DNA from: Cristatella mucedo
Lineage: Eukaryota > Bryozoa > Phylactolaemata > Cristatellidae
Assembly: GCA_009760855.2 (NCBI GenBank)
Contig: WPIO01000079.1
Location: 635,001-699,000 of the forward strand
Direction of reading: 5' to 3'
DNA: 64,000 nucleotides
A program made the position numbers and the translations under genes. The notes beneath the pieces were generated by a model. That model was not told the origin of the DNA and made no database searches. It worked only from the letters and a program-made list of their open reading frames with translations. Below, piece after piece: positions 10,049-19,617 of the stretch. How positions within the stretch are numbered: position 1 is the stretch's first letter; every line of letters begins with the position of its first letter.

Positions 10049-12898
10049 TTAATCATTCGAATAATCAGGATTATGTCCGCTCATAATATTTGTAAGATCA
10101 ATTGATGTTGACACTGAATATTCTACTCCATTAACTACTGTTATCTCATTACAATCATCATTTTGTGGAATAGTAACACCTACTGTTGTTTTAGTATATA
10201 CAATATCAAATGAAAAAAGTTTTTAAAAGGTATACCTATAACAATAAAGTTTTTAATAATATTTCAAGGGTATGTAGTATTCAACGTTTGTGGTATAAAT
10301 GCTTTTGAAGGTAAAAGTCTATAATCTCTTGTTCTACCAATAATAAAATTAGAAAATTGTACTGTATAATTATAATAAATAATAAAATATCATCACCTGT
10401 TGGTCTATTTACATTTATAAAAACATATGCATTTATTGTACTATAATTGTCATAATTGAAAGCAATAGTTTTAGATTCACTTATTGATGTTTTATACGAA
10501 TAAAAATTTGTATCAATAACATTATTAACACCAAATATAGATTTATCAATATCAACAGTTTTTATTATTATTTTTGAATATGTTGGTTTTTTATGTTGAC
10601 GTTTGATAATTCAAATAAAACTAGGTTACCATTAAAAGTATAAAAAAAATATTTTATTTGGATCACTAATATTAATTACGTTATTTAGTTAAATTATCAA
10701 AGCACCTCATAAAATAACTTTGACTAATACGATTAGAAATAAACGGATTATTACCACATTTTAAGTAAAGATTATTTAAACTTATGTTAGAAACAATATT
10801 ATTTGGTAAATAATTATCATTATTTCTATTCATTGTTAAACTATTAACACTTAAGTTTCCATTTATTGATTGACAATTATAATCATATGCATTAATTTTT
10901 GTATGGAGATATTTTTTTGTTGAAGCATTACTTCAATTAATAGGATCTATAATGCTAACATACTGTTTAGAGTTTGCAGATACATTACTTATTATATGTT
11001 GATCTGAACCAATTTTTGTATAGTTATTATCAGAAAATTCCTTATTAACTGCTTCTAATACATCAACATTATTTCCAAGATTTTTTATTCTGTTTGAATG
11101 AAAATCCAAAGTTCCATTAATTTCTAATTCTTTTCTAGAAAGCATTTTAACTTAAAGCTATATATACTGTAATATTTACAGGAATATTATTATTAACACC
11201 AACTCCACATACAAAAGAACACCCAACTACAAGTTGTTTATTTTCATTAAGAATATAACATCAAATACCTCTAAACCCTTTGGAACATAAATGCCTTGAG
11301 CCGAAATAGGATCTAATACTCGATAAGATAGTAATTATCTAATTGATCCGTTGTGTACTTGGTGATATGTTGAAATAAAAAACAAGCCACGTGGAAATAA
11401 TGAAGAACGTAAATTATTCTCCCCTTATACCATTAAAAAGAGCACAAGTGTTCAACTACTAGAATTAAAAGTACCTATACACTTTACAATTGCTACATTT
11501 CCATCAGATATTCTGTTTAGATAGCAGATTTATGCCATCATTAGGATTAATAGGATCGTTTTCAATTCTAATAAAATTATTCATCATATCAAAGTTTCCA
11601 TTAACTGTTCCACCATTTACACTAAGAAAATTTGCATCCATATAAGCTTTATTTGGAACATCACTATAACCAACAAGAGGAATACTAAGACTAATACTTC
11701 CATTAACATTTAAATTTCTACTCATTGTTCCACCACTATTTGACAATTTAGTATCAGCGTAATCTTTCGTTGCAGCATCACTTGGATTGATAAGATTTTC
11801 TAAATCTAACAAACGACGATTGTTCATGTCAATATTGCCATCAGCAGTTGTTCCTCTAGTAAAAATCTTAGTAACAAAGCTCGTATCTATATACTTTCTG
11901 TCTACAGCATCACCAGCATCAACAGGATCACCTAAGTTCTTAATCAAGTTTTCATTCATATTAAGATTACCACTAAGTTTATCGCCAGTCTCACGAATAT
12001 AATTCTTTGAATTGATTCATTTTTTCTTGATCCAAGCATTTTCTATACAATACTAACAAGAAAATCTATATAACTAATTACACTTGCAACAGTAAACTTA
12101 TCAATAGCAAAAGTAAAAGTTCCATCAATATTTATTATTAAAACTATATTACCACTAACACCATAAATACCAATGCTAGTCAAATCTAAATAAGCACCTT
12201 TCTTATCAGTTGCATGCATAATTCCAGATACCATTCCAAAGTTAGTTACTGTACCAGGAATAAATGTTTGTGTTATTACAAAACCGACCTTTCTCCCAGT
12301 TCCTTGTTCATTGGCATATCACCTGGTGTAACTTGTTGCAATGAATAATTAGTAGCACTTCCATTACCATTAATATTCAAACCTAACATATAAAGTTTGA
12401 ATAAACTAGGATAAGTATTAGAACTTGCTCCTAAATATCTAAATCCTACTTATTTAGTATTATCAACGTATTGTTTTGTTACATAAGAATCTTTTAAATT
12501 AATAATATTCCTTCCACCCATATTCATACTTACTGTTGCATTACCTTGAAACACTTGTGTCACATTCTTCAACAAGCCATAACTTATTACTTTATAAGGT
12601 CCTTAATCAGAGTAAACAGTACCATCAGCAGAATTACCTGATATACCAATAACATTTTTACAATTCAGTCATGGCATCATTTTGCTCTACTCTTTGGTAG
12701 TAATCCAGATAACATCGAATCTTTTGCTAATTCACCAGTAACATTACTAGCAACACTTCCAAAAGCATTTGAACTAAGAGCACAATCCAATCTTATTGCA
12801 TCACCATCGTTAACAGTATATCCCAAGTTATTTACTCTATTTCTATTTGCATTAAAATCACTGACAAAGCTTCCATGATTCTTAGTTACTTTTTCCAT
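10049..12898 (-). pseudogene. Fibre-like viral protein with phage tail-fibre-type repeat modules, broken
   Basis: A single minus-strand gene, about 950 codons long, now in many pieces. At least six modules share the pattern G-x-x-x-(G/S)-N-x-x-M/V-N-x-N-x-I/V-x-N-L-x-x-P...DA...K-x-Y/F-x-D. Examples are NENLIKNLGDPVDAGDAVD (just below 11959), NNRRLLDLENLINPSDAA (about 11780-11830), FHSNRIKNLGNNVDVLEAV (about 11050-11100), GGRNIINLKDSYVTKQYVD (about 12470-12525) and NRNRVNNLGYTVNDGDA (about 12800-12850). Such modules build trimeric fibres in bacteriophage tails. The C-terminal 200 residues (about 10650-10051) are beta-rich with no repeats, and end GHNPDYSND before a TAA. This part may be a head domain. 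The role would be receptor attachment at the capsid surface (inference). The start Met at 12898 faces a plus-strand LINE insertion. Confidence 0.65.
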
Positions 12899-12915
12899 TA
12901 CTTATTATATTTGAA

Positions 12916-13460
12916 CCAGTCAAGCAACGGATTGACTTTAGGGTTTTGTCGTTTACTTTTTGGTCACTTCATTCTTTGGCTCCAGCCTATCTCTCAGATA
13001 TACTCCCTCATCAGGCCAAGCATCGTACCACCTGCTTTTCGGAATCCAACAGTCTACAAATACCTCGTACAAATCTCAAATCCTTTGGAGACCGTGCATT
13101 TAGTTCGTATGCTCCCAAAGCCTGGAACTCCCTCCCGACCTGCGTCAGAACATCCCCCGACGTGACCACATTTAAAAGTAACTTGAAAACGCACCTATTT
13201 AGGACAGCATTTAGTGGGTCCCTGTGATTCGTCCTTAATGTGCTTATGCATGCTGACACTGTGCATGCTGCCACTAACCACATTTGCATGGTGACCCTGT
13301 GCATGTCACCCCTAACCCTGTTATTCATGTTGTTTGTTTATCAAGCATGATATTACTCACCATTAAATCGCATTTCCCTTTGCAGCAAATGCAAAGCGCC
13401 TAGAAAGAAATTGAGTTCTCTGAGGGTGCTTTATCAAGTGCATTATTACTATTATTATTA
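12916..13460 (+). mobile_element. LINE A 3' fragment between the fibre-like gene and the next viral ORF
   Basis: Starts within the ccagtcaagcaacggattg block of LINE A, encodes the C-terminal reverse-transcriptase protein tail to the stop at 13227, then the 3' region and an (ATT)n end at 13460. It sits at the head of the divergently transcribed plus-strand ORF, whose start codon is missing, so the insertion probably hit the shared upstream region. Confidence 0.85.
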
Positions 13461-13461
13461 A

Positions 13462-13843
13462 GAAAAAAGGTAAAGGTATTTCTGAAGATGTAAAAGTAGG
13501 AGTTAGTACAACCAAAGAAGTAGTATCAGGAGTAACAACTGCAATTGAAGTTGGATCTAAAGCAGTTATAAAAATTGCACCTAAAATTGCAATGAAACTA
13601 TCATTACAAGCCTCAAATAAGATAGCAAAGATAGTTCCAGAAGTATTACAATCGTTTAAAGTTGTCGGAGGCGATAGTATAGCACTAGGAGGTTTTCTAT
13701 TGAGAGCCACAAGAAGAGTAGATTTAGGATTATTAATAAAAGATATTGTTGATAATATTGCTTCAGGTAATTATGGACAAGTGTTTTGGAAAACAGTGGC
13801 AGATAAAAAAGGATTGACAAAATGGCAGCTTCTTTACAAGTAG
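13462..13843 (+). pseudogene. Unknown basic/helical viral protein, 5' end lost
   Basis: An open frame without its own start, running directly out of the LINE A tail to a TAG at 13841-13843. It opens KKKGKGISEDVKVGVST, then Ala/Lys/Val-rich helix-like sequence (KAVIKIAPKIAMKLSLQ) and ends WQLLYK. Its last 22 bases overlap the ATG of the next ORF, as in compact viral gene clusters. No family recognised. Adenovirus-like minor capsid or core proteins can have this kind of composition, but I see no diagnostic motif. Confidence 0.4.
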
Positions 13844-14220
13844 GATATTATATCAATGAAATACTACTTGAAGCAGAGAAAGCAAAGTGCGATTTGTATC
13901 AAAACTCTAGTAAGTTTTCATCTGAGGTTTTTGGTGAAGAAATTAGTTGGAAGAATTTCTAAGAAATTAGATCAGGTGGAATATTGCCAGCGATACAGGC
14001 AATTGTTGCTAGTGTGATTGGAACAGTTGGATTGGCAGTAAGTATCACAGTTGCAGTTGCAAGTCTAATAAAGAAGATAGTGGACGAGACGATGTATACA
14101 GCACGAACACCACCTGTAAGTAAACCTGAAGAAAGAATGAGTGCTTTGAGTTTGCAAAGTGAAAGGTTGAGAAATGCGATTACTGACATGAGAAATATGA
14201 TAGAATTAATTACTAGATAA
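13822..14220 (+). pseudogene. Viral membrane-segment protein, one internal TAA
   Basis: 133 codons in one frame from MAASLQVGYYINEILLEAEK to a TAA, with a single in-frame TAA near 13961 after SWKNF. Residues in the middle form a long hydrophobic stretch (about 13984-14070: PAIQAIVASVIGTVGLAVSI), a good transmembrane candidate. A charged helical tail follows (SLQSERLRNAITDMRNMIEL). Downstream, about 14222-14400 continues in another frame with SYSEDLKRYIKSRSIDCG, possibly the same gene after a frameshift. No family recognised. The membrane helix could serve an internal lipid layer or membrane disruption during entry (speculative). Confidence 0.45.
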
Positions 14221-14533
14221 AGGAGTTGATATTGATCCAAGTGATGAAGTACAAAATAGTGAAGTCAAAAACAGCTTAGATTATCTTAATACAGGAAAGA
14301 AATTAGTGAGAAAAGGTGGAGTATCATATTCAGAAGATTTAAAGAGATATATAAAAAGTAGAAGCATCGACTGTGGGCGGGAAGAAAGAATGTAATTATA
14401 AAAGTGAAAGCTCGATGTCGCTTGTAAATCTATTTGCACAACGAGCAACACATGAGCAGATACACTTAGAAATGTTGAAATTAAGAGATGAGCCTAAAAA
14501 GAGATGCAAGAATTAAAATAATTATAATATAGA

Positions 14534-15240
14534 ATGGATTATCATGAAATGAAATTTAATTTATCAGATCAACTAAATTTAATTCATAAATCAACATAAC
14601 CTATTTCTATCAGATTAAAACGTGGTGAATTATATGGAAGTGTTTCTATTCTTGTTACAGAGACTCAACACGCAAAAACTGAAAAATGTAGAAGTAAAGG
14701 AATTGGATTGCAATTAAATTTATCTTCGAAGCAACTAAAATTCGACAAAAAATACGGTTCTGAACTTGTTGATTTCATAGACAAACTTACTGGTAACCAT
14801 TACATGGGCATGAAACTCCCACGTAACGTTAAATCTGTAAAAGTACCTGGTGTAAGTTTTAACAATACTGATAAATACTCTTATTTGGACCAGGAACAAA
14901 ATTTACTCAAAGAATAAATGAAGGGTACGAAGGAGCCAATCATTTAGACCGTTCTGCACTTGTTCACGATAGTCTGTACACAGAAACAAGTTCAGTGCTT
15001 GAGCCGAAAAGAACTGAAATAAGAAATTTATCTGATCTTGTTTTAGCAGAATCGGCTGCTCAAATTGCATTAGACCCAAGACACCCAATTTATGTTAAAG
15101 AAGATGCTGAGACTCTTGCAGCTGTTATGGCCGCAAAAAGCAAGTTGGGACTTGGAATTGGTGGAATGTTGAACGATTCTTTTGCACTTGATTTCTTAAA
15201 GGATAAGGTTAGTAATCCAGCTAGTTTGAATAAGAGATAG
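14534..15240 (+). pseudogene. Phospholipase A2-domain viral protein (parvovirus VP1-like PLA2 fold), broken
   Basis: Starts MDYHEMKFNL. One TAA follows HKST early in the frame. The first half has a PISIRLKRGEL block followed by a Lys-rich region. A frameshift near 14885 joins to a frame with the PLA2 signature: GPGTKF (Ca-binding glycine loop, about 14888-14905), NHLDRSALVHDSLYT with the His-Asp pair (about 14939-14985), then a helical segment (LVLAESAAQIALD at about 15043-15080). It ends at the TAG at 15238-15240. This domain type is found in parvoviruses and in Polinton/adintovirus-like elements. There it cuts membrane phospholipids so that particles can leave endosomes. The catalytic His and Asp and the Gly loop are intact here although the reading frame is not. 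Confidence 0.68.
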
Positions 15241-15374
15241 AATCGTGCTCATGGAATAGTTGATAGAATGTTTGACATTACCAGAAAAAAATATAAAAAT
15301 GTTGACCAACCTAATTTTTTGTTTTATTGTTTTATCTGTTCTTGTGTTTTTCATGTTTGTCAGTCAACAGGATT

Positions 15375-15839
15375 GAATTCAGTTTTTTTAACAACACCAA
15401 ACTTTAACTTGATCAATCTTTAGTCTAATATTAAGTCTTTCTTCAGAAATGTAAGTGTCTTTTGTAACATAGCTTCCATCAAGAATACCTGTTACTGCAA
15501 AGTCATTACCAAGTTTTGAATTACATCAGCAATACTATTAGACTTTAGTTGTTTGTTCTTTTGAACAAAGAATATACTTAGTTTGTTAGTTAAGTCAAAT
15601 CTTACTCCAATGGTTGAACGTTGAGACAAATCATAACCTTTGAATTCAAGTTTGCTACTTGCTCTATTAACAATATCTTGTGCAGGTCTCATTTCTTCAT
15701 CGATATATATCGATGCATTGAAGTAAGGTTTAGAATCTTTAGAAAGTTTCTCTTCAATGTGAACACGTGCTAGTTTTCCTTTTGGGATGACAACAGAAGA
15801 ATTTTTAAGCACTGCAAACTGTTTATCTTGGATTTCCAT
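15375..15839 (-). pseudogene. Unknown viral protein, minus-strand cluster
   Basis: A 115-codon frame from MEIQDKQFAVLKNSSVV to about 15492, then a likely frameshift into further coding-looking sequence to about 15375 (a VTGILDGSYVTKDTYIS block). It mixes beta-strand-like stretches (KPYFNASIYIDEEM, STIGVRFDLTNKLSIFF) with lysines. No family recognised. It lies immediately downstream, on the same strand, of the protease remnant. Confidence 0.45.
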
Positions 15840-15869
15840 TTCTAAACAAGGAAAAATAAAATAGTTAAA

Positions 15870-16105
15870 TTAAATTAATAATTGCATTGTCGTTCCAAAA
15901 TCTGTTTCTTGCACTAATTTTAAGAAGATTAAGCATCTTTTTCCACAATCTGTTTGATCATATTCTTGTAGTTTAAAGGTCTGAAAGCTTGGTAAAATAC
16001 AAGAGTAATCAATTACTTCTGGCAATGGCGGAGCACCGAACGAATAAAAGTAAAAACACTTTTTACCTTGTTTTTTCAGTGCTACCCAATTTTACAACAT
16101 TTATT
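15870..16105 (-). pseudogene. Adenain-like viral cysteine protease, C-terminal remnant with lost catalytic residues
   Basis: The minus strand encodes NWVAL, then FYFYSFGAPPLPEVI, then QEYDQTDCGKRC and ends TMQLLI before a TAA. Order and spacing match the adenovirus-type capsid maturation protease. The His of the usual His-Trp pair is replaced by Asn, and the Asp before SFG by Tyr. Cys in DCGKRC remains. The N-terminal half is missing or unrecognisable; upstream (16106-16229) is low-complexity AT-rich sequence. The enzyme would have cleaved capsid precursors. This copy cannot be active. Confidence 0.6.
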
Positions 16106-16168
16106 TTCTTGTGATTTATTTTCTTGGGATTTTCTTGTGATTTTATTTACATTTATTTTCTAGTGATT
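16098..16168. repeat. Short imperfect tandem repeats of ttttcttgtgattt
   Basis: Variants of the block ttttcttgtgattt occur four times in about 70 bases (also as ttttcttggga and ttttctagtgattt). They sit where the N-terminal half of the protease gene should be. Confidence 0.6.
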
Positions 16169-16229
16169 TTGTTAGCTCATCTCTTGCACAGACACCTCTA
16201 AACTTTTTACATCTAATTCTTTCGCATGA

Positions 16230-16532
16230 TTATTTATTTCTAGATCTGTTAGTGGTGTTGATTTTACTTTTTTTTAGTTTGTCAACTGTCTTTTTCAATT
16301 CAGCAATTATTTGTTGTTTATTTTCTACACTAGTTCCTAACCTTCTACCATGTGATAATACTCCTTCACCTGTTGATTCTCCTCTTAGTTTTACAAACTT
16401 TGATTTCTTTCCATCACAAATAGTACAAACTCCTTGTACTATTCCTCTAAATCCTTTAGTACTATTTACCTGAACATACTCTTCATGAATTGTATCAGTT
16501 GGTTTCTTACACTTGAAGCAGTAAATTTCCAT
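16230..16532 (-). CDS. Small zinc-ribbon viral protein
   Basis: An uninterrupted 100-residue frame, one of the few intact ones in the element. Cys5-x2-Cys8 and Cys36-x2-Cys39 make a four-cysteine zinc ribbon. Between them is a turn with STKGFRGIVQG. After it, a basic region (KKSKFVKLRG) and a Lys-rich helical tail (about 74-100) follow. Short zinc ribbons of this pattern are common in large and mid-size eukaryotic DNA viruses and related transposons. Their role is unknown, perhaps nucleic-acid binding. The divergent ATPase gene starts 32 bases away on the other strand, so the two probably shared a promoter region. Confidence 0.6.
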   Translation of the reverse strand: MEIYCFKCKKPTDTIHEEYVQVNSTKGFRGIVQGVCTICDGKKSKFVKLRGESTGEGVLSHGRRLGTSVENKQQIIAELKKTVDKLKKSKINTTNRSRNK

Positions 16533-16563
16533 ATCTATAAATATAAAAGCTTTTTAGTATAGA

Positions 16564-17233
16564 ATGCCATTAAGAGTTAGAGCCTTCAATTTTAGACAGG
16601 ATGTTGAAATGGTCATAAAGAACCCTTACCTAAAGCGCCAATCAGAGTATTAGTACTTGGTCCAAGTGGAACAGGAAAATCAGAGTTAGTAATAAATCGT
16701 ATATTTTATGGTATGTTAAACTATGATACTTGTACAATCATTGCTTCAAGTTTAGATCAAAAGTTATATCGCAGTCTTATGTCAATGACTAAAGATAATC
16801 GTTCTTACGTTTGGGTTAATGGTATTGAGGACATGCCAGAAGTTGATTCTTATAAGAATTGTAAGAATGTTGTTGTACTAGATGACCTTATGACATAAGA
16901 TCAATAAAAAATATTAGACTATTATTCTAGAGGTAGACATAAGGAATTGACCAAATTTATCTTGCTCAAGCATTTACTAATATTCCTGGACAAGAAATCA
17001 GAAATAATTTAAATATGGCTATAATCATTAAACAAAACAATACTGATATTGAGTATATTCGTTATGCATATGTTGGAGATATAGATAAGAAACAGTTTAA
17101 AGAATGGGTTAATTCTTGCACAAGAAATAAAATTGGATATTGTGTTATTGATTGAACTAAAACTGAATCAGACGGAAGATTTTGCACTGTTGATAGTAAA
17201 GGACAACAATTAATAACTATTTTTAATACTTAA
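16564..17233 (+). pseudogene. FtsK/HerA-type (A32-like) genome-packaging ATPase, broken
   Basis: Starts MPLRVRAFNFRQD. After a frame break, Walker A GPSGTGKS appears at about 16660-16683, and Walker B VVVLDDLM at about 16870-16893. An ILDYYSRGRHK block follows at about 16913-16945, then IYLAQAFTNIPGQE (about 16957-17000) and NMAIIIKQNN with the conserved polar end. The frame closes with CTRNKIGYCVID, a TGA, and a tail to a TAA at 17231. Lesions are a frameshift before Walker A, two TAA codons after Walker B, a frameshift near 16945 and one TGA. The enzyme would pump the genome into capsids. The spacing of motifs is normal for the family at about 220 residues. Confidence 0.82.
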
Positions 17234-17244
17234 TAGATATAGGA

Positions 17245-17545
17245 ATAATTATTTGAAAAATATACGCAAGTAATAATTAAACTTATAAAGGAAGTGTTCA
17301 AGAAGCAACCGATTAACAAAATAAACTTGGAAATTTAGAAGAGTAACGTTTTGCCTCTATACTTGACAATGGTCAGGAAATACAAAGAATTGAAGCATAA
17401 ATGGTTGCAAGCGATAGAGTATAACATGAATTAAATGAACGTGCTATAGAAAGATTAAAAGATAACTCAGGAGAAAGTATTATTGATAAACTAAAACAAA
17501 TTAGACCTAAACTTGATATAGAAATACAAAATATAAAACTTCTTA
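17245..17545 (+). pseudogene. Polar helical viral ORF with four in-frame TAA codons
   Basis: One frame from about 17290 to the start of the inverted repeat has no frameshift but carries four TAA codons. The sequence between them is highly polar and helix-forming (LDNGQEIQRIEA, then HELNERAIERLKDN and IIDKLKQIRPKLDIEI). This looks like coiled coil. No family recognised. The 3' end runs into the left arm of the inverted repeat, so the original end of the gene may be displaced. Confidence 0.4.
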
Positions 17546-17662
17546 CTACTTGCGTTTCCTCTACATTTATTAAACTTGTACCACTAGCAGCTAAATTAAA
17601 GCTTACAAGTATTAAATTTATCGTTGAAACAAAAACTTCATTTTCAGAAATAAATTTAACAT
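17535..17662 (+). repeat. Left arm of a 128-bp inverted repeat
   Basis: Reverse complement of 17819-17946 with only about six mismatches. The spacer is 156 bases. The right arm lies inside an ORF with viral structural-protein character, so the left arm is probably an inverted duplicate of coding sequence. Confidence 0.85.
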
Positions 17663-17818
17663 TTGGTTATCTTTGCTTGAATAACTTTCTTAAAACCTTC
17701 ACAACTTTTAAAGAAATCTCTTACAACTTTCAAAAGTTCACCCATATCATACACAAATTTATTTATCTTTGCAACATAACTCCTTGGAACTTTTCTATAA
17801 ATTTTAAATTTTTTATAA

Positions 17819-17946
17819 ATGTTAAATTTATTTCTGAAAATGAAGTTTTTGTTTCAACGATAAATTTAATACGTGTAAGTTTTAATTTAGCTGCTAGTGG
17901 TACAAGTTTAATAAATGGAGAGGAAACGCAAATACTACGAAGTTTT
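17819..17946 (-). repeat. Right arm of the 128-bp inverted repeat
   Basis: Mirror of 17535-17662. It starts atgttaaatttatttctga and ends at the aagttttg block. In the plus direction it encodes part of the ORF ending at 18123. Confidence 0.85.
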
Positions 17947-18123
17947 GCTTACAATTCATATCCTTGTGAACAAATGATATATGAACCATATACTCTTGAA
18001 TATCATAAAATTGTTTTAGATTCTATTTCTGATATAGTAATAACAGTTACTGGTCAAAATTTAAATTTATTAGATTTTAGTTCACAACAAACAACTGTAG
18101 TTATAGAATTTGTTGAATTATAA
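17819..18123 (+). CDS. Small beta-rich viral protein, possibly a truncated structural protein
   Basis: The frame is open from 17677, but sequence before 17819 is AT-rich filler between the repeat arms, so the true start is unclear. From 17819 it reads ISENEVFVSTINLIRVSFNL, then AASGTSLINGEETQIL, then a patch with YPCEQMIYEPYTLEYHKIVL and a hydrophobic end at a TAA (18121-18123). Alternating hydrophobic residues suggest beta strands. It overlaps by 14 bases an in-frame upstream Met (18110) of the penton-like gene. Family not recognised. Confidence 0.4.
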
Positions 18124-18130
18124 TATAAGA

Positions 18131-18989
18131 ATGTCTATAGTATTAATAGGAGCGACTAGTTATGATTCAAAAACATCAGTACCAACAGTTATTCTCGGTT
18201 CAAACTCTGGTTACAATAAATTTGGATTGCGCAGAGTAGAGTTTACTTATACTAATAAAGTTGTGTCAATTATTATAGAAGGAGTAAATGATACACTTAG
18301 GTGTAGATACAATCTAACCGATATAGTAAATTCTTCAATTACAGTTTCTCCTGGTTATTATGATAGCAATAAAATTGTTGCAGTACTTAATAATGCTTTA
18401 GCTATAGCAAATCCTAGTACATTTTATGACAGCACTAAAAGAAATAGCTCAAGAATAAAATTTAGTGTTGATACTGATGATAGAATAGAAATGCACGTAA
18501 CGCCAGATTATGTTGTTCTACTTGGAAGTAATGCTGCTGGAGTTGTAAATTCAACTGGATAATATACTAGGTTTTCGCTCAAATCAACAAGGAACAATTA
18601 ATGATAAAGATATTACAGATACTCCTTACGAATTAATAGCAAAAGCTTGGTATTTTACTGGAATTGATAAAGGATGGAATAAAATGGTATTACCAGATAA
18701 TAAAGGAATAAGATGGATTAGTGTAGATCGTGACTTAGTTGATCCACTTAAAAATTATATAGAAATAACTCCAGGTTATCTACAACAATCTTCACCTTTA
18801 TACGTTATTTTTATTAATTATATTAATTCTGGAGATAAAGTTGATCTGCATATTCCAAATATATTTTACTTACAAACAGATGGTGCTATAGATTCAATAA
18901 GTACTTTTAAAATTAGTTTAACAGATCAAAATAAAAACAAAGTTAATATTATTTCTGATGTAGTTGCAACACTAGAAATTTCAAAGTAA
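18131..18989 (+). pseudogene. Penton-like minor capsid protein of the viral element, one frameshift
   Basis: From MSIVLIGATSYDSK, the first half has a beta-rich core with SITVSPGYYDSNKIVAVLN (about 18325-18400) and a long strand-rich stretch. The frame stops at 18560-18562 and resumes in another frame with ILGFRSNQQGTINDKDI (about 18563-18615). It continues through 18684-18989 (LKNYIEITPGYL, VDLHIPNIFYLQTDG). The P-G-Y-Y block and a later LGF block fit the single jelly-roll penton/minor capsid proteins of Polinton-like elements. The position, between ATPase and major capsid gene, fits too. One frameshift is enough to explain the break. Confidence 0.5.
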
Positions 18990-19178
18990 TATAGAGCAAC
19001 ATGTAGCTACGCTAGAATTGGACATGGTAGAATAAAAAGAAGAAAATACCATGGGTCAGGAGTACCAGATAAAGTAATTGACGGTGTTGGTAAAGTAGCA
19101 CCTGTAATAACTGGATTAACAGGTTTAAGTGTGAACATTGCTAATAAAGAAATAGAAATGCACCAAGCAAGAAACTAA
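18990..19178 (+). pseudogene. Short basic viral ORF, in frame after the penton-like stop
   Basis: This frame follows the TAA at 18987-18989 without a shift and has no ATG near its start. It encodes ARIGHGRIKRRKYHGSG, then a small-residue and hydrophobic part (KVAPVITGLTGLSVNIA), and stops at 19176-19178. Basic heads with Gly-rich hydrophobic tails occur in core or membrane-active minor proteins of related viruses; here this is only a composition argument. Either it is a separate gene that lost its start, or the TAA is a lesion or a recoded codon. Confidence 0.35.
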
Positions 19179-19332
19179 TTGAACTACAAACAAGGAAACA
19201 AGCTTGATCAAGAGTATGCGACAAAACGTAGAGTTAGATGACAACCTTGAAGAAGAAAGAAATAAGAAATAATTACAATATGAATTAGAGAAACGTAACA
19301 AAGAAGAAGATTACGATAGAAAGATAACATAG

Positions 19333-19584
19333 ATGGATCTTGAAATTAAATGTGCTACGCTTGAAAAACTTAAACCAAAAAATAAAAAGAAACATAAAGC
19401 AATGATAGAAGAAGAAATAGAAGACTACTCAGAAACTCTTAAGCAGAATGATCCAAAAGCATATAAAGAAATAGAGAAAGTAATCAAAGAAAAAGCTTTA
19501 GTACCAGCTGTTGAACGAACAGGACCTGATGGTTACGGTGGAAATATGAGAGAAAATAGGAGCTGGATTGCATATTCAAAGTAG
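19333..19584 (+). CDS. Small charged viral ORF
   Basis: 83 residues without a lesion. It has a Lys/Glu-rich helical N-terminal two thirds (KLKPKNKKKHKAMIEEEIED) and a C-terminal end with PDGYGGNMRENRSWIAYSK. It lies 33 bases upstream of the major capsid gene on the same strand. Upstream, 19180-19332 is similarly charged sequence broken by stops, perhaps the N-terminal part of the same protein. No family recognised. Confidence 0.45.
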   Translation: MDLEIKCATLEKLKPKNKKKHKAMIEEEIEDYSETLKQNDPKAYKEIEKVIKEKALVPAVERTGPDGYGGNMRENRSWIAYSK

Positions 19585-19617
19585 AAATTAATTTTTAGTA
19601 TTTTATATACAGAAGAA

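Noticed and set aside
13959-14240. 93-codon minus-strand frame opposite the membrane-segment ORF
   Set aside because: Antisense shadow. The plus-strand frame is longer, fits neighbouring genes and has protein-like composition.
16252-16473. Plus-strand 73-codon frame over the zinc-ribbon gene
   Set aside because: Antisense shadow of the four-cysteine protein on the minus strand.
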